DNA from: Symbiodinium natans
Taxonomy: Eukaryota; Sar; Dinophyceae; Suessiales; Symbiodiniaceae
Length of the DNA: 26,098 nucleotides
Assembly (NCBI GenBank): GCA_905221605.1
Contig: CAJNDS010001255.1
Coordinates: forward strand, 1-26,098
Direction of reading: 5' to 3'
The notes below the pieces were generated by a model, which had not been told where the DNA came from, made no database searches, and was given only the letters and a program-made list of their open reading frames with translations. This document shows positions 1 through 12,000 of this stretch, piece after piece (the first letter of the stretch is position 1; each line of letters begins with the position of its first letter). The position numbers and the translations under genes are program-made.

Positions 1-34
1 TGTGGTGTGTGTGTGTGTGTGTGTGTGTGTGGGC

Positions 35-69
<35 letters not shown>

Positions 70-172
70 TGTGTGTGGGTGTGGGTGGGTGGGTGCGTTT
101 GCGCGCGCGCGAGCGCGCGTGCGTGCGTGCGTCTGTGCGTGTGCGCGTGTATGCGTGCGTGTAGGAATGTCT
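1..172. repeat. GT/GC-rich microsatellite
   Basis: Nearly pure (GT)n with interspersed GGGT, then alternating GC and GTGC units up to about 172. The left end is cut by the window. Reading frames through it give Val/Cys/Arg-rich strings that are artefacts of the repeat and not protein. Alternating purine-pyrimidine DNA of this kind can form Z-DNA. Confidence 0.97.
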
Positions 173-1348
173 TCATTCTCGCAAAATCAGTTCTTGTTGC
201 GAATCTTCATTTGGCTTTCAGGACAACCGTGCGTGAGCCATGCGAAACTTCAATTGTCAGCCTTGTCCTGCTTGTGGTATTTGCGGTCTTCGACCCGTGC
301 GCAAGTACTCGTCTATGCCCACAGGCCTCCACCTGCCAACTTGATGCGGAATCTTGGGTCATCTTGGGTCATGTTCAGAACCTCGTCGATGGTCTGGGTT
401 CCGGGAGGATGACGGTTCTTGGCAGAGGCTTCCGAATTTTGAGAAATCAGGGATTGGTGGCCTTGTGTCCTTCTGTGGGCTTCAGCTCGGGTGGACAACG
501 CGCTCTGAGGAGAAATACGCCAGATATGCCTAACTTCTTTGTAGATACCCTGCACAGAGTGATCCTCCACTCACGATCCTCGTGTTTTCGGTATCTGGTC
601 CAGCCTTTGCTCTCTCTCACGTGTCTGGACTTGGCACGGGCTGCGTGCCGCTTCTTTGGCTTGGCACTGTCTCCAACATCACCGAGGCCCAGACTCTGCT
701 CTTTGAAGCTTCAATGAGCAGAGGTCCACTCTAAACCCTGAAGCCCCTAGACCCTCGCCACAACCCTCTCGGCTTTGCATGCGCTGCGTGCTAGAAGCTG
801 CTAGGAACGGGCACGCCAAAGGAAAGGGCCAGATTCCGTAAAGAGCACATGCCGCAAAATTGGGAAACCGGCATTCCGAGCTGCTGACCACAGACCGCAA
901 TTCTTAGCCGTTATAGCTGTTTGACTCTTCAAGCATATAGATCGATTTCGAAACCCGGAATCATGAGCTCGGGGGTTCTATGACTACCGGTGTCTCTTGG
1001 AAGTACAAGGGGCTCAATGTGCATGCTCGAACCTACTGCAGCAGTTTTGGCCCCCTCAGTCCATTTGGCACTGTCATCCCAAGTCGTCATGTCTCAGCCG
1101 GTGGCCCTCTCAGCCCCTTGACTGAAGCTGGTTGTACATTACGTACACATCGACTCACCTAGGTCCGCCACAGCAGGGGTTTCGGAATCCTTCGTTGTTC
1201 TTAGCTAGCCAACTCTCGGCGCTTGTTCCGGGAAGATGCAGGTTGAAGTAAGGATGAGCTGCCACTTGGGATAGAAGTGCCAAACGGGCTTCATGTCCCA
1301 AGACAGAAGCGTGTCGGTTGCTGCATAACCTTTGTGTCATTGAAGGCT
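173..1348. other. Non-coding 5' region of FNR
   Basis: I see no supported gene here. The open frames lack recognisable protein character and splice context. It contains a direct repeat of ATCTTGGGTC near 350-370 and a near-perfect 30-bp palindrome at 694-723. It may hold the FNR promoter or a further upstream leader exon, but no TATA-like or other signal could be supported. Confidence 0.5.
694..723. repeat. Near-perfect 30-bp palindrome
   Basis: The arms 694-708 and 709-723 pair at 14 of 15 positions (the T/T mismatch is 702 with 715) with no spacer, centred on GAAG/CTTC. It could be a cruciform or a dimeric protein site. No function is assigned. Confidence 0.85.
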
Positions 1349-2089
1349 ATGATCGGCGCCGCTGCGCTCGGCGGCTGCGCCTTCTTGGCGCCAGGCCTGG
1401 CTGCAGCTCCTGCGACGTCTGCGACTGTATCAGACGCGAATAGCCGGCCCAAGCTTCAAATTGAAAGCCCTGCAGTGTATAACTCGCCTCCCTGTTGACC
1501 AGGCACCTCCCCAGAGGCGGCGCCAAGGGCGCTGCGTGGTGCAGCTCAGGAGCAGCGCTTCAAGGGGAGCTCAGGGGGGCTAGAGTGACTCACATAGTGA
1601 CATGTTGTGGTAGAGTCGAGCGCGCCGGAGCCAGTACCAATTACAAGTAGGCTTGTGTGCCACCGCTACAGACAGCGAAACCGTTCACGACTACACGCAA
1701 GTCTTCCCCATTCTTCCCCGCACCCTTTCTGACGACAGGCCTCAGGGTGTGGTGCTATTGAGTCCAAGAGCCGACCCACAACGAAAACAGGTTCTGCTTC
1801 TGCATATCAACTAACGCAGATGGGGTAAGGGCCTGGCCCAGTGCCCAGGCTCGCCAGGGCGCCGCCGCCTTTGGCAGTGCCGCCCCGTCCGCGTTGCTGG
1901 GCGCTGGGGTGGCTGCGGCGCGGGGTCCCGGACGGGCATGCGTCTTTCTGGGCTCGGTTCTGTTCATGTCGAAGGCTAGAGCGAGGTTCACGGAGTCATG
2001 GAGAAATATCTGGCTCGTGTGCCCCTATCGTTATCCAGGCAGCAGCCACCGTTTGCAGGGCGGCTGCTGTGAAGAAGAAGGGTGTGAAG
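1349..2089 (+). other. FNR leader exons (plastid targeting), tentative
   Basis: Three small open segments precede the mature FNR. 1349-1387 starts [13 protein letters not shown], 1858-1919 reads [20 protein letters not shown], and 2059-2089 reads AAVKKKGVK before joining exon 4. All are Ala/Gly-rich or Lys-rich, as expected for a plastid leader. Junctions join in frame with GC donors and AG acceptors. The ATG at 1349 lies three bases after an AG (TTGAAG), which could be an intron acceptor or a spliced-leader acceptor. A peridinin-type plastid protein needs a signal peptide; the hydrophobic stretch of exon 1 is short, so another upstream exon is possible. Confidence 0.5.
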
Positions 2090-5000
2090 GCCATGGGCAG
2101 GAGCTTGATGTTCGGGTTGCGTTCTGCGCAAGTCGGTTTTGGAATCCTGAATGCTTCGAAGCACCCCACTGCAATATCATGGCAGCCTTTAGCCGGATTG
2201 GTAGTTGAAATTGACCCAGAGTCGTTGGGCCTGCTTCGCCGCAGCCCCTGCAAGCTAACCCAAATGCCAGACTCTGAGCCCTCATTCAGACTCAACCAGC
2301 CGCCAGGTGGTCCACGGCAAAGAGATCCCTTGGAACCTTTTCACGCCCAAAGCGCCCTACAAGGCCAAGGCGCAGCCAGGGCAGACTTCAGTCTTACTCG
2401 TGACCCGTGACCGTGTCCTTTTTGATTGCTATCCGATGTCTCACCTTCATGGCTTCTCATCACCTGAGGACTCAAACTCCGTTTCTAACCCCCTGCTTGT
2501 TTTAGGGATGCACCGCACCGGCAGGGGCCTCACGGCACCAGTTGTTTTTGCGGCAAAAGGGGGGCTGCGACCGGGTTGCCGCTCGAAGTCTTGCGCGTTT
2601 CGGGTCCAATTCGCATTCTTCATGCCTGGCATAGTCGCGATGCGCATTTGTTGCTCCAAGCAGCGCACCCCCCACTCGAAGCGTCTCGCTTCTTGGTTCC
2701 ATGTTTCTCCTCGAAAAGAAGTCTGAGTGTCTGAGGTCTGCTGCACGGAAGCCTGCCCGAACAAGAGCAACGGATACGGTTTGGCCTTGAAGGATAGCAG
2801 TGGCATGCGGCGGCGTTACGCGCAGCCACTTCAGTACTGAGAGCACTGAGAGCGCCTGATCCGTGAAGGCATGTCAGAAAGCCTTTCAAGATTTGGACCA
2901 CCGAATACCACCGAATCACCGCCGCGGTTTGTAGGCACAAAAGCTCCGCGTCTGGAGCCCGTTCAAGGCATTCAAAGCCTACAGGCGAACAAGAGGCCGC
3001 GCTCCAGCTAAACCGACAGACCCGGAAAGCCCGATAAGCACGTAACTCGGCGCAACCAGCTCTGCATCCCTAGCTGCCCTAGCTGGCATCAACCCAGAGG
3101 GCATGGGAGATCCAACTCCCACCTAAGCCTCCCCGGCATCGAAGCCACAAGCCGGTTCAAGCAAAGAGAGAAACCCTCGCCCACCGACTCCTTTTGCGAC
3201 TTTGAAGGACCCAACCCTAAAGCTTCAGCACACGGGGACCAAGGTTTTAAGGATGTTCAAGCGGAGCTTTTGCTTCAGGTCGTTCCGAACCAGAAGCATC
3301 CGCAGACGTTGACGGAGGACACTGGAACCAGCCAACGGGTACAAGCAGGATGACTTGTCTTCAGGAACTTGAATGAGTTCGCATTTCACCTTGAATCATC
3401 TGATCATGCGGCCTATGTCCAGCTGATGTGTGCTGTGTATTTTCTTCGGTTTCAGGTGGATCGGTGGACGGCCCTAGCCTTTCATGTCTGCGTTGCTGCC
3501 AGGGAGGGGAAGTGGGCCAAAGAGGGTGTAGGCGAGTCCCGCTTAGCCGTGTTTAGGAATTCTGGACAACCGTGACCTATGCACTTCATTCAGACCACAG
3601 CGAAACCCGCACGGCGCATGGGTGTCAAGCACTGGAGTAGGCTATTTACGCTAAACAACACTGCGTGGGCTGCAGCTTCAGGGTAAAGGAGCTCTACTCC
3701 GGCGAAGAGCATGCTCCGATCACCGTAGTGACGCGTCTATCCAAGAGTCTGGAGCCGTGCCACGTTGCGGGGTGCAAACCAGTTGGTGGGAATCTCTTGC
3801 GACAGGAAACCCTAAGCCAATTCAACCTTTCTGGATCCGCCGGGCCTTCGGGGCGGGCCGCCGTGTCGGCCAGTGTTGGAAAAGATCTCATTTTAGATCA
3901 TTCGTCGGCCTGCGCAGATGCCGCAGGACACCGGCGACGCCAACTGGGAGACGACACATGCGGCTCGGCCTTGTGAACCGGACCACGGGCTGTATCTAAC
4001 TTGACAAATGAGCCCCAATGCTGGGCCTTGAACTCCAACCTGAAGTGACGAAGCAGAGATCCCCCGCAACACCCACAAAAGGTTCGAGATCGTTGGAACA
4101 GGTCACCTTCGACCATGGTGGTAACGTCCCCTACATCGAGGGCCAGTCCATCGGTGTGATTGCTCCAGGACCATGGCGACGTGAGATGTCTTTTGTGCCC
4201 ACGTGAGAGAACGCGGAGCTTCAGGCAATAGAATGGCGAAAGCTGCATCAGAAGCATTTATAAGCCAGGGAGGTCTTGAGCCAATGGCCTTCTGAAGGAC
4301 CCGACAAGAAGGGTGAGACCCCGGCCAGGCAGGGACTGGGCTCAAGGTATACGGTGTACGGTATAGCGTTTGGGGAATTTCTGCTGATTCCTCATTGGCG
4401 TCGGCGGCAAATCAAGTTGGGAACAGGGTATCCGGCAACTACACAGCCGGTGCTGAGAAGTTAGGAACCCGTAGTCCAGGATCCGCCTCTACTCCATCGC
4501 CTCCTCCGCGGTCGGCGACGACGAGACCTCTAAAACAGTGTCCCTGTGTGTGAAGCGTGTGGTGGAGGCGCGGGGCTCATCCCCACCTATCTCCAACACG
4601 TCCGGCCTGGGACGAAACCACCCTGTGAAAGTTGAAGGTCTCAAGGGCTTCATGGACCTTAGAATGCCTTAGAAACCCGAAGCCAACCTGTAATAGGAGG
4701 AGGTGGGAAACTGCACATGATGTGGTGGCGTCGGCTTGCAAGGTGGGGTTGAGCAGCGGTGTAGAGGGTAGAGCTTCCACCAGGTTGATGGGCAGCATGC
4801 CAACCGCGAGGTCGGAGAGGAGCCTAGTTGCAGACCGCCTTAGAAGATGGGCTAAGCATGGCTAAGCAACTGCAGGCTCTCGAGTCTAGGGGAGTCCAGG
4901 CGGCCCGAAGAGATCCAAGTTGCCAAGCAGGACAAGCCGGACAAAGCCGGCACCGCCTTCCCGAAGAACAAGGCATGGACTTCCGGGAGCTGTCAGCGGC

Positions 5001-7213
5001 TATTCAGCTGCTATTCTATGACACTACCCATTACAGAATGCGTCTTCGTGGTTGGCTTCGGTCCTTTTAGCCCTCGTTCCTGGCCTTGCAATCCTGTCAC
5101 TTGTTGTGGAGGTCTACCGTGGCGTTTGCTCCAACCACATTTGCGACTTGAGCGTGGGGGACGATGCCACGTGGCCCCGTGTGTGGACTTCTTGATAGAA
5201 ATTGTGCTTGCGCGCGCCGCCTCGGCCCAATGCGCGTTCGGGCAGGTCTTACAGGATTACAGGGGAGGGGGTGGACGGCAAATTTGCGGGAAGGGTTGGG
5301 AAGGGGAGACGGAGACCAGATCCTCGTCTGCTTGATCCAGACGCCTTGCGGACGGAGAGGTGAACAAATGGCCAAACAGTCTGCTGTATCAGAGTCGGGC
5401 CTACGGGCTGCATGAATGTAAACTTCATGCTAAGCTGCAGAAAACTAAGGTGATGATCACGGGCCCGACCGGTGCGGAGATGCTGCTGCCAGAGGCACTC
5501 AGGGACCAAAGCTTGAATGCGAGCACCCCCAGCAGCAGCACAGGCAGACACAGGCCGCATAAAGGTTCAGTAAACGAAAGGCAAGCTCGAAGCAAAGCAC
5601 CCGATCGGAAATGTGGATCCTAGAAAATCCGCATTCGGTGTCTGTTGATCCTCGTAATTTTCGGGATCTTAATTCAGCCGCAAGACGTTAGCGACCTTGG
5701 TCGTCAGCCACAATCCTACGAAGACAGGCTGAAGTCGGAACGACAAATGCCTCACGCATGTTGCTGCAGGATCCAGAGGCCAATATCGTCATGCTGGCGA
5801 CAGGCCCAACGGGTTGTCAGGTGAGCTTTTGCAAGCTTTGATTGGGGTGTTGGGTTGCACCTTTTGGAGAGCTGCCGCCTCCATGCCGTGCACTGTCTTT
5901 TTATGCTGCTGGCTGTCGCTTTGCCAGCGCTGTTTGCTTGGTTTGTAGGATCGCTGGTATTGTTTCGATGTTCAGGGGCGCCCAGTGTCGACGATTCTCG
6001 CTGCAGTTCACGGCAGGAACCGGCATCGCGCCCATGCGTGCGTACTGCCGCCTGCTCTTCAACGACAAGGTGCCAAGGTTATGCTACATCGAGCAAGTAC
6101 CACCCAGCCGTAGGATGCAGGGGCTCTTTCTTGTTTCACCCACCATTTGGCTGGCCGTGCTGTTCATTAGTTGAGCACCGTGGTTGTGATGCACTTCAAG
6201 GAAAAGATGAGTGAGGCAAATCTCTTGATCGGCTGTCACGCTGGAGTGTTGGAATCACCTGGGCAGTGCGCCCTGAAAGGTGGGCGGGGAGGGCGACTCC
6301 CGCAAGTTCAAAGGTCTGGCGTGGCTCTTCATGGGTGCGCCTGGCCTCTAAGGGCTCCAGATTTGGGATTTGTGTGCGTCTCGGAGGTTGTTGGCTACCG
6401 GTAGGGGTCTAAGCCGCCAAGGCAGCTTGTTTTGAGGGTGTGTGTGTGTGTGTCTTGGTGCCGCAGCCTTGTTTTGAGTGCACAAGTTGCTTAGAGCCTT
6501 CGAACCCAGCAAGACAATTCAGGACAATCCTGAAGTCGGAAGATCTCGGAAGCCGAGGTGCCTTACAGCAAGTCGTTGCTGTATGACGATGAGCACCAGG
6601 AGCTGGTTTGGGCAGTTTAGGCAGGTTACACGATTGAGAGCAACTCTTCGGAGGGCAGACGCAGGAGTACGTTTCCAAGTACCCCGACCAGTTCCGCTAC
6701 GACTACGCCGTAAGCCGTGAGCAGAAGAACGACGCTGGGCAGAAGATGTACATCCAGACCAAGATGGCCGAGCCGCTCGGCCGACGCGGTGTGGAAGACC
6801 TTCAACAGGACTTCCAACTGGGGCAAGCACGGCACATGTCCCCCAACCTGAATGCGAGGAAAGGCAGCAAGCATGAATTCAACCAACAGCATCGGAAAGT
6901 CTCATGCCATGAAGATGAGCTGAAGCGGGCGGATGTAGCTGGCGTTCGTTGAGGATTGTATTTAGGCATGTTTCAAGGTAAGGCAATGACTTGAGAAAGA
7001 ACTGCCATCCGGCAACGTTGCAGCCAACCCTGGCGCCCTGTGACCGTATCTCGAAGGGTTCTGCAAGTAATTGTTTGTGTGTTTGTGTGTGTGTGTGTTC
7101 TTAGGAAGCCCCTCGAAAATTCGAGCTGCTTAGGCTTCTGGATGTGTGCTTCTACCTGGGTGTTGCTTGTTTGTTTGTGTGTGTGTGCGTGTATGTATGT
7201 CTGTCTGTTTGTT

Positions 7214-7259
<46 letters not shown>

Positions 7260-7957
7260 GATGTGTGTATGTGTGTGTGTGCTTGCTTGTTTGTTGGGGC
7301 TTGTTGAGTCGTCTGCCGCTCTTCGGCGTGGCGGGTTCGGAAGCTGTGGTCGAAGGGCTAGCTGCTAGTTAGCGGCTCGCACAACGCCAACCCCCCACGT
7401 CGCCAAAGCGCCAAAGCGAGGTATGCTGAGGAGCTTTGGGAGCTGATGCAGAGCCCGAAGACCCACATCTACATGTGCCCCTTCCTGTTGGGGGGGTGTG
7501 TGCCGTGCGCTTGCAGTTCTTGGTGGGGGGGGGGTGAAGTTGAGGGTAAGCTTCTAGCCACTGGATCTGGAGCTGCTTTCTTTAAGCCGTTCGAGGCCGA
7601 AGCGCCGTTTCCTGCCCCTCAAAAGGTGCGGCCTCAAAGGCATGGAGTCCGGCATGGCGGAGTGCTTCTCCCCGATCGCGGAGAAGAATGGCAAGGCAGG
7701 CGCAAGGGTGTCCTCTACCTTCTTAAGCCACTCTAGGTGATGGAAGCCACTACATATGAGTACCGTTCAGGCTTCTTTGCATCACTGAGTTTCTGTCCTA
7801 CTTGGCCCTACTACTCTTGCATGTGTGTTTTCAGTGCCGTCACACACGTGGTGATACATTGAAGCCCATCCTCGCGACACTTGTCCCTGTAAAGGACTGG
7901 GCCGAGTTTGCCAAGGCGATGAAGAAAGCGGACCGCTACCATGTGGAGGTTTACTAG
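1349..7957 (+). CDS. petH: Plastid ferredoxin-NADP+ reductase, 18 exons
   Basis: FAD enzyme that passes electrons from reduced ferredoxin to NADP+ at the end of photosynthetic electron transport, in the plastid stroma or on thylakoids. Inferred exons: 1349-1387, 1858-1919, 2059-2089, 2307-2369, 3279-3317, 4102-4168, 4298-4328, 4480-4567, 5112-5165, 5450-5494, 5770-5803, 6017-6069, 6292-6336, 6558-6599, 6665-6771, 7421-7474, 7626-7695, 7895-7957; phases agree throughout and give 328 codons plus TAG. Motifs in order: [26 protein letters not shown]; the FAD motif RLYSIASS; the flavin loop [18 protein letters not shown]; the NADP loop ATGTGIAP; VSREQ and KMYIQ, which bind the 2'-phosphate; MCGLKGME; and C-terminal VEVY, whose Tyr stacks on the flavin. 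The body is full length for plant-type FNR. The leader (exons 1-3) is the least certain part, and the loop before GVCSN is about five residues shorter than in plants, so a microexon between 4568 and 5111 may be missing. Confidence 0.92.
6437..6452. repeat. (GT)n microsatellite in FNR intron 13
   Basis: A short run of GT units lies within the intron between the exons ending at 6336 and starting at 6558. Confidence 0.9.
7072..7292. repeat. TG / CTGT / TTTG microsatellite cluster in FNR intron 15
   Basis: The intron at 6772-7420 carries (TG)n at about 7076-7098, then TGTT/TGTG tracts, then a tetranucleotide CTGT array with TTTG variants at about 7197-7260, then more TG. Long reading frames through it (runs of VCLSVCLS) are repeat artefacts. 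Confidence 0.95.
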
Positions 7958-8336
7958 AGCCTCAAGGGGCTTTTAATCACGGCGTGGCCTTGTTAAAGGT
8001 TTTGTGGCATCCAGCTTGGACCATATCTTTGATTTTGAGGTTGAATGCTTGGTTTGAACGCAAAGGCCCACGACGTCAATAAGTGCATTTCTCCCCGAAC
8101 GCGCTGGCACTACAGAGAAAGTGCTCGCAGACATGGCGCTGCCTCGGTGATGCGACGAAAAGCTGAGTTGCGAGGATGCAGGGTCTTTGTAACGCTTACA
8201 GCGCCCCAGAGAGAGACCGGGCTCAACAGGCTCCAGCCTGTAGTTCATGGCGGCTGGAGGGGGAGCAGTTTCTGTTTGCAGACGCAGAACTCGCTGGACC
8301 GTTCTGCCCGGGAACCATCATGATCGATCGGTTCCT

Positions 8337-8356
8337 CTCTCCCTCCCTCCCTCCCT
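8337..8356. repeat. (CCCT)n tract
   Basis: Short pyrimidine tetranucleotide array (CTCCCTCCCTCC...) in the intergenic region. Confidence 0.9.
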
Positions 8357-8948
8357 CTTTGTATCCTTGAAAGTCCTGAAGCATGGGCCGCCCAGAGGCG
8401 CTGGTCAGAACAGAATTCCAAATCACCAACTCCAAGGTTGGGGCATACTGTGGGGGCCCGCAGCCTCTAGCGGGGCTCCAAACAGTTGGTGCCAATGGAA
8501 GGCAGCCAAGCAATGTCAGAGGATTGCCGGCCATACAAGACCGAGACGGCCTAAACCCACAATGCCGGCCCACAAAGGGGTGCGGCACGAACCTGAAGCA
8601 AAACCCATCACCATGCCGCTCTAAAGTGCTGGAACTCATTGAAAACCCAGTAATCGTAAACCCTAAGCCTTATGTTCAAGGTCCTTTGACCCTTGGAAGG
8701 TTTGAAGCTCTATTTCCTCAAAACATAAACAAGTCGAAATCGGAGACCAGCTCCACTCGACAAACTCTTCACGGAGCTCTTGAAGCCAACCTTGAACTGC
8801 AAAGAGATTCTTGAACCCCGAGCCTTCAACTACGCCTCGACCTATGCCGCAGCAGACCAGGCGCGTGCAGTAGTGGAAGTAGTTTTTTCAATTTGAAGCG
8901 GCATCATCAGAAAACACCAACGCCCGCCAAAGCCCGCGGCCCGTCGCA

Positions 8949-8968
8949 GCTTCTCTTCCTGTTCACAG
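8949..8968 (+). other. Candidate spliced-leader acceptor
   Basis: A pyrimidine-rich run (TTCTCTTCCTGTTCACAG) ends in CAG at 8968, 51 bases before the ATG at 9020. Dinoflagellate nuclear mRNAs commonly receive a 22-nt spliced leader in trans at such sites. No genomic copy of the leader itself was seen. Confidence 0.4.
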
Positions 8969-9019
8969 CGTTCGAGAGTCGTAGCTTCCGGCGGCTTCCG
9001 ATCAAATTGCAGCTTAAAA

Positions 9020-12000
9020 ATGGCCCTACGGTCTCTGCGGCTGTACGGCTTCCTGGCTGCAGGTCTCTTCCAACAGTCGGCCCCAGAGGCTGTGTCAGGT
9101 GCGGACGTCTTGGCTGCCGACGATGAATGTGAAGAGGGCTCCTGCGCGCTTGCGGCCTTGCAAATGCGAGGCAGAGCTGTTGAAGATGGCAAGCACGTGC
9201 CATGGATGACACCACCTTCATCACAATTGTGGGGCCGGCCACCGTACATGCCGCCACCCTACATACCGCCACAGTACTACATGCCACCGTCCTACATGAT
9301 GCCACCAGGCTACATGCAGCCGCAGTACATGCACCCACAGCCACCAGAGCCACACAACATGCAGCCACAGCAACCACCGGAAGAGCATCCACCACCCGTG
9401 AGGCGGCGCTGCATTTACGGATGTAGCACTTTGTTTCGACTAGAAAGGTCTAAGGTCTTCGGTCTTCGGTTCAAAAGTCTGTCTTTAGTCGAGGTTGCGC
9501 CTTGCATGCATGTCCACATTCAACAGCTTTGGTGCCGAAGCCACGGTCTAGAGCACCACCACCAAATGCAAGCATACTGTGGAGAGTGCCAAATCTGAAG
9601 TCACATTCCTTCATATGACTGCACTATGGTTCCAAGCCCATGTTCGCAGGCAGGTGTCATACTTGCCCCTCTCACCTAGCGGCTGGGGCATGATCGCGAA
9701 TGACGAAGGCCTGGCACTTGTTTTTGGTGCGGGGAGCGTGCGCGACTGCCATGGCAAAAATGCTGTTGCCACATGCATCTTTGAAGTTCTGTCTTGTTTG
9801 CATTGGGTGTTTTTCGAGGTCCCAAAATCCCAGATCTTAACAACTCCAAGGGCCTGTACACTCATAACCTAGGCTCATGACCTGCAAACCCTGCCCCACC
9901 CATCCGGCCTCCAGGCATGGAGATCCGGCAACTGCAATCTGACTTGCATGGTTGCGAGAATGCTTGCAGCCAAGCTGAGTAATCTGGGCTTCTGATGAGT
10001 GGGGGGGAGCACGGCTAGCATAAGAAAAGTGCCCCGCCCCCTTCTTCCGAGTCCGTTTACGTGCATGGGAACAAATAGAGAGGAGGCTCTCATTCGCTCC
10101 GTGTGGGTTAAGCTTGGAATCAGAAGGGGGGGTGGACCAACCCAGAAGGGGGTGGACCAACCTGCTACACGAAGCCTAGCAAAAAAGGAAGCCCAGGCAA
10201 CGCGGTGCGTTCCCGAGTAGGGAAGCTTAGAGAATTGGGGCAGCAGGAAGGCTCCCAAGAGACTATAGCCCCAAAGTTTCATTGCCGCCAACAACCCACC
10301 ACAGCTCCCTCTCCGATGTTTTTTCCATAATTAGTGTTTGACCAGGATCCCGGGTACCACGACCCGAGATCGCACAAGACACAGAGTGCTAAGTAGCACC
10401 TCCCCAGCCCTATCAATGGGAGCCCCGGCCCGATCCCTGTCATCTTTAGGGGCGTGCTCCCTCCAGCCCCAGATTGCGGAAGCAGAGGGAGGTCATCCCT
10501 TTGTTGTTTAATTTTGGTAGCTCCCGGTATCTTCCTTACCCTTTGTAAATGGGACTGGCAAGGTGGTACACCTGGACTTTTGGGGCAGCTCTTAAACTAC
10601 TCGCAGGCTGCCAGCCCGCACGCCTTCCCCAAACGACACACGCCCCCCAGCTCTTCAGCAAGCGCTCGCTGCCGGCCCGCACGCAACACACACCCCACAA
10701 CACGCCCCCCGGCTCTTAAGCAAGTGCGGGCTGCCAGCCCGCACACTTTCCACTACCGACAAACAGGCTTTGTTTGGGTGGTGCTCGAAGACTGATAGAA
10801 GTATAGTCGCTAGAACAATCAAACCCGGGGGGTCAAAGCAGCTCCAGTGCAGATGTGCAGGTGTGCAGTCCGCAGTTCTGTATTCTGTAGGCAGCCAAAA
10901 AAACAAGTAGATAAGAATACAAGCAGGCAAGGCAGCAACAATTAGGTTCGGTGTGAGGCAGATTTAGGCGCTGGGTGCTTAAGCTCAGTTACTCTCCTCG
11001 CCTTTCTGGGGTCTCCGCCCCTGAAGTGTGGTGCGCCATTGCTCTCAGGTACAAATGAACCTGCTTGCCATAGCTTCGTTTTCTGCACCTTCGGAGGCAC
11101 GTTTCGTGGTTTTGGTGCTATTCGGTGGCGTGTAGCAAAGCAAAGGCAGCAGCAATAAGAAGCACCACGAGCAAGAGTTGTGCTCTGAGCCCGAGCAGGG
11201 AAAGAGGGAAAGCACCACCCGAACATGGCGGCTGACGTGGGTGGGTGGGTGGCGAGTGGCGGGCGGGATGTCGGAGCACGGGCAAGAAAACAAGAACCCC
11301 ATGTAGTGATGTGGGGAATGAATTGATGCATACGAGCTGATGGATGCTACGGCTGATGAAATGAGTTTTTGTGTTTCGTAGTTCGTAAATTTCGATCTTC
11401 ATGCCGAGTTGCACTTACCACTTACGAAGCGTTATTATGTGGACTACTTCTTCCTACATATCAAATACGAATGATTACTTCCTAGTAAGCATGTTTCAGC
11501 GAATAGTTCATTACTCGTTACTAGTAACTTGATTGTTGCTGCTATTGTTCCCTTTACGATTGCTGGTGTCATTATGAACTTTTTTACTAGTACGACTGTT
11601 AGTATTTGGGTGTAACAGCCACAGGGTATGATTATCACGCTTTCTATTCCTGGCCTTTTACGAGTGCTGCCAGTAGTCCTATTGCTATTCACAATTCCAT
11701 TCCCACTCTTACTACTGTGCTGCTGCTTCCGTCGCTACTCCCCTCTGCTACTGGCAAAGTCAGCTTCAAAGCAGCAATCGGCCAAAGAGGTTGCTACCTG
11801 AAGACCGGGCAGTTCCACACTGGGCAGGAGCCCGTTCACTACAGCGGCGTGGTCTGCAAGAACTGACCGTATTGTCAAAGCTTTCGTGACTGCCTTATGC
11901 CACATGGACAGAAGTTTAGCGGCTTTCGTTTAGCGGCAACAGCCTCGATCGGGCACCATGCCATAGAAGCGTTCGGAAATATTGGTTCGTGGCATAACGC

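Larger units (their letters stand above)
7958..9019. other. FNR to secreted-protein gene intergenic region
   Basis: About 1.06 kb between the FNR stop and the next start codon, on the same strand. No gene was recognised. A (CCCT)n tract lies at 8337-8356. No AATAAA-like signal is evident, which is common in dinoflagellates. Near the right end a pyrimidine run is followed by a candidate trans-splice acceptor. Confidence 0.6.
9420..11789 (+). other. Large intron 1 of the secreted-protein gene
   Basis: About 2.4 kb with inferred GA donor (GATGTA at 9420) and AG acceptor at 11788-11789. It holds short tandem repeats at 10121-10161 and 10581-10745 and a visibly A/T-richer stretch at about 11400-11720. 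I see no supported gene inside. Confidence 0.5.

Noticed and set aside
2-717. Two overlapping frames starting in the GT repeat
   Set aside because: The first part is microsatellite-encoded Val/Cys/Arg, and the rest lacks protein character or splice context.
3665-3999. Frame containing [14 protein letters not shown], considered as the missing FNR exon
   Set aside because: The acceptor phase does not fit exon 4. The segment 3279-3317 ([13 protein letters not shown]) fits phase and family better.
4334-4346. GGGCTCAAGG as a possible genomic relic of the dinoflagellate spliced leader
   Set aside because: Only the last few bases match the leader end; the upstream part of the leader is absent.
7040-7372. 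Cys/Val/Leu/Ser-rich frames
   Set aside because: They arise from TG and CTGT repeats within an FNR intron.
9202-9426. Second open frame (His/Ala/Thr repeat) inside exon 1 of the secreted-protein gene
   Set aside because: It is open only because the DNA encodes a repeat; the frame starting at 9020 has a leader, the DDEC motif and continuity with later exons.
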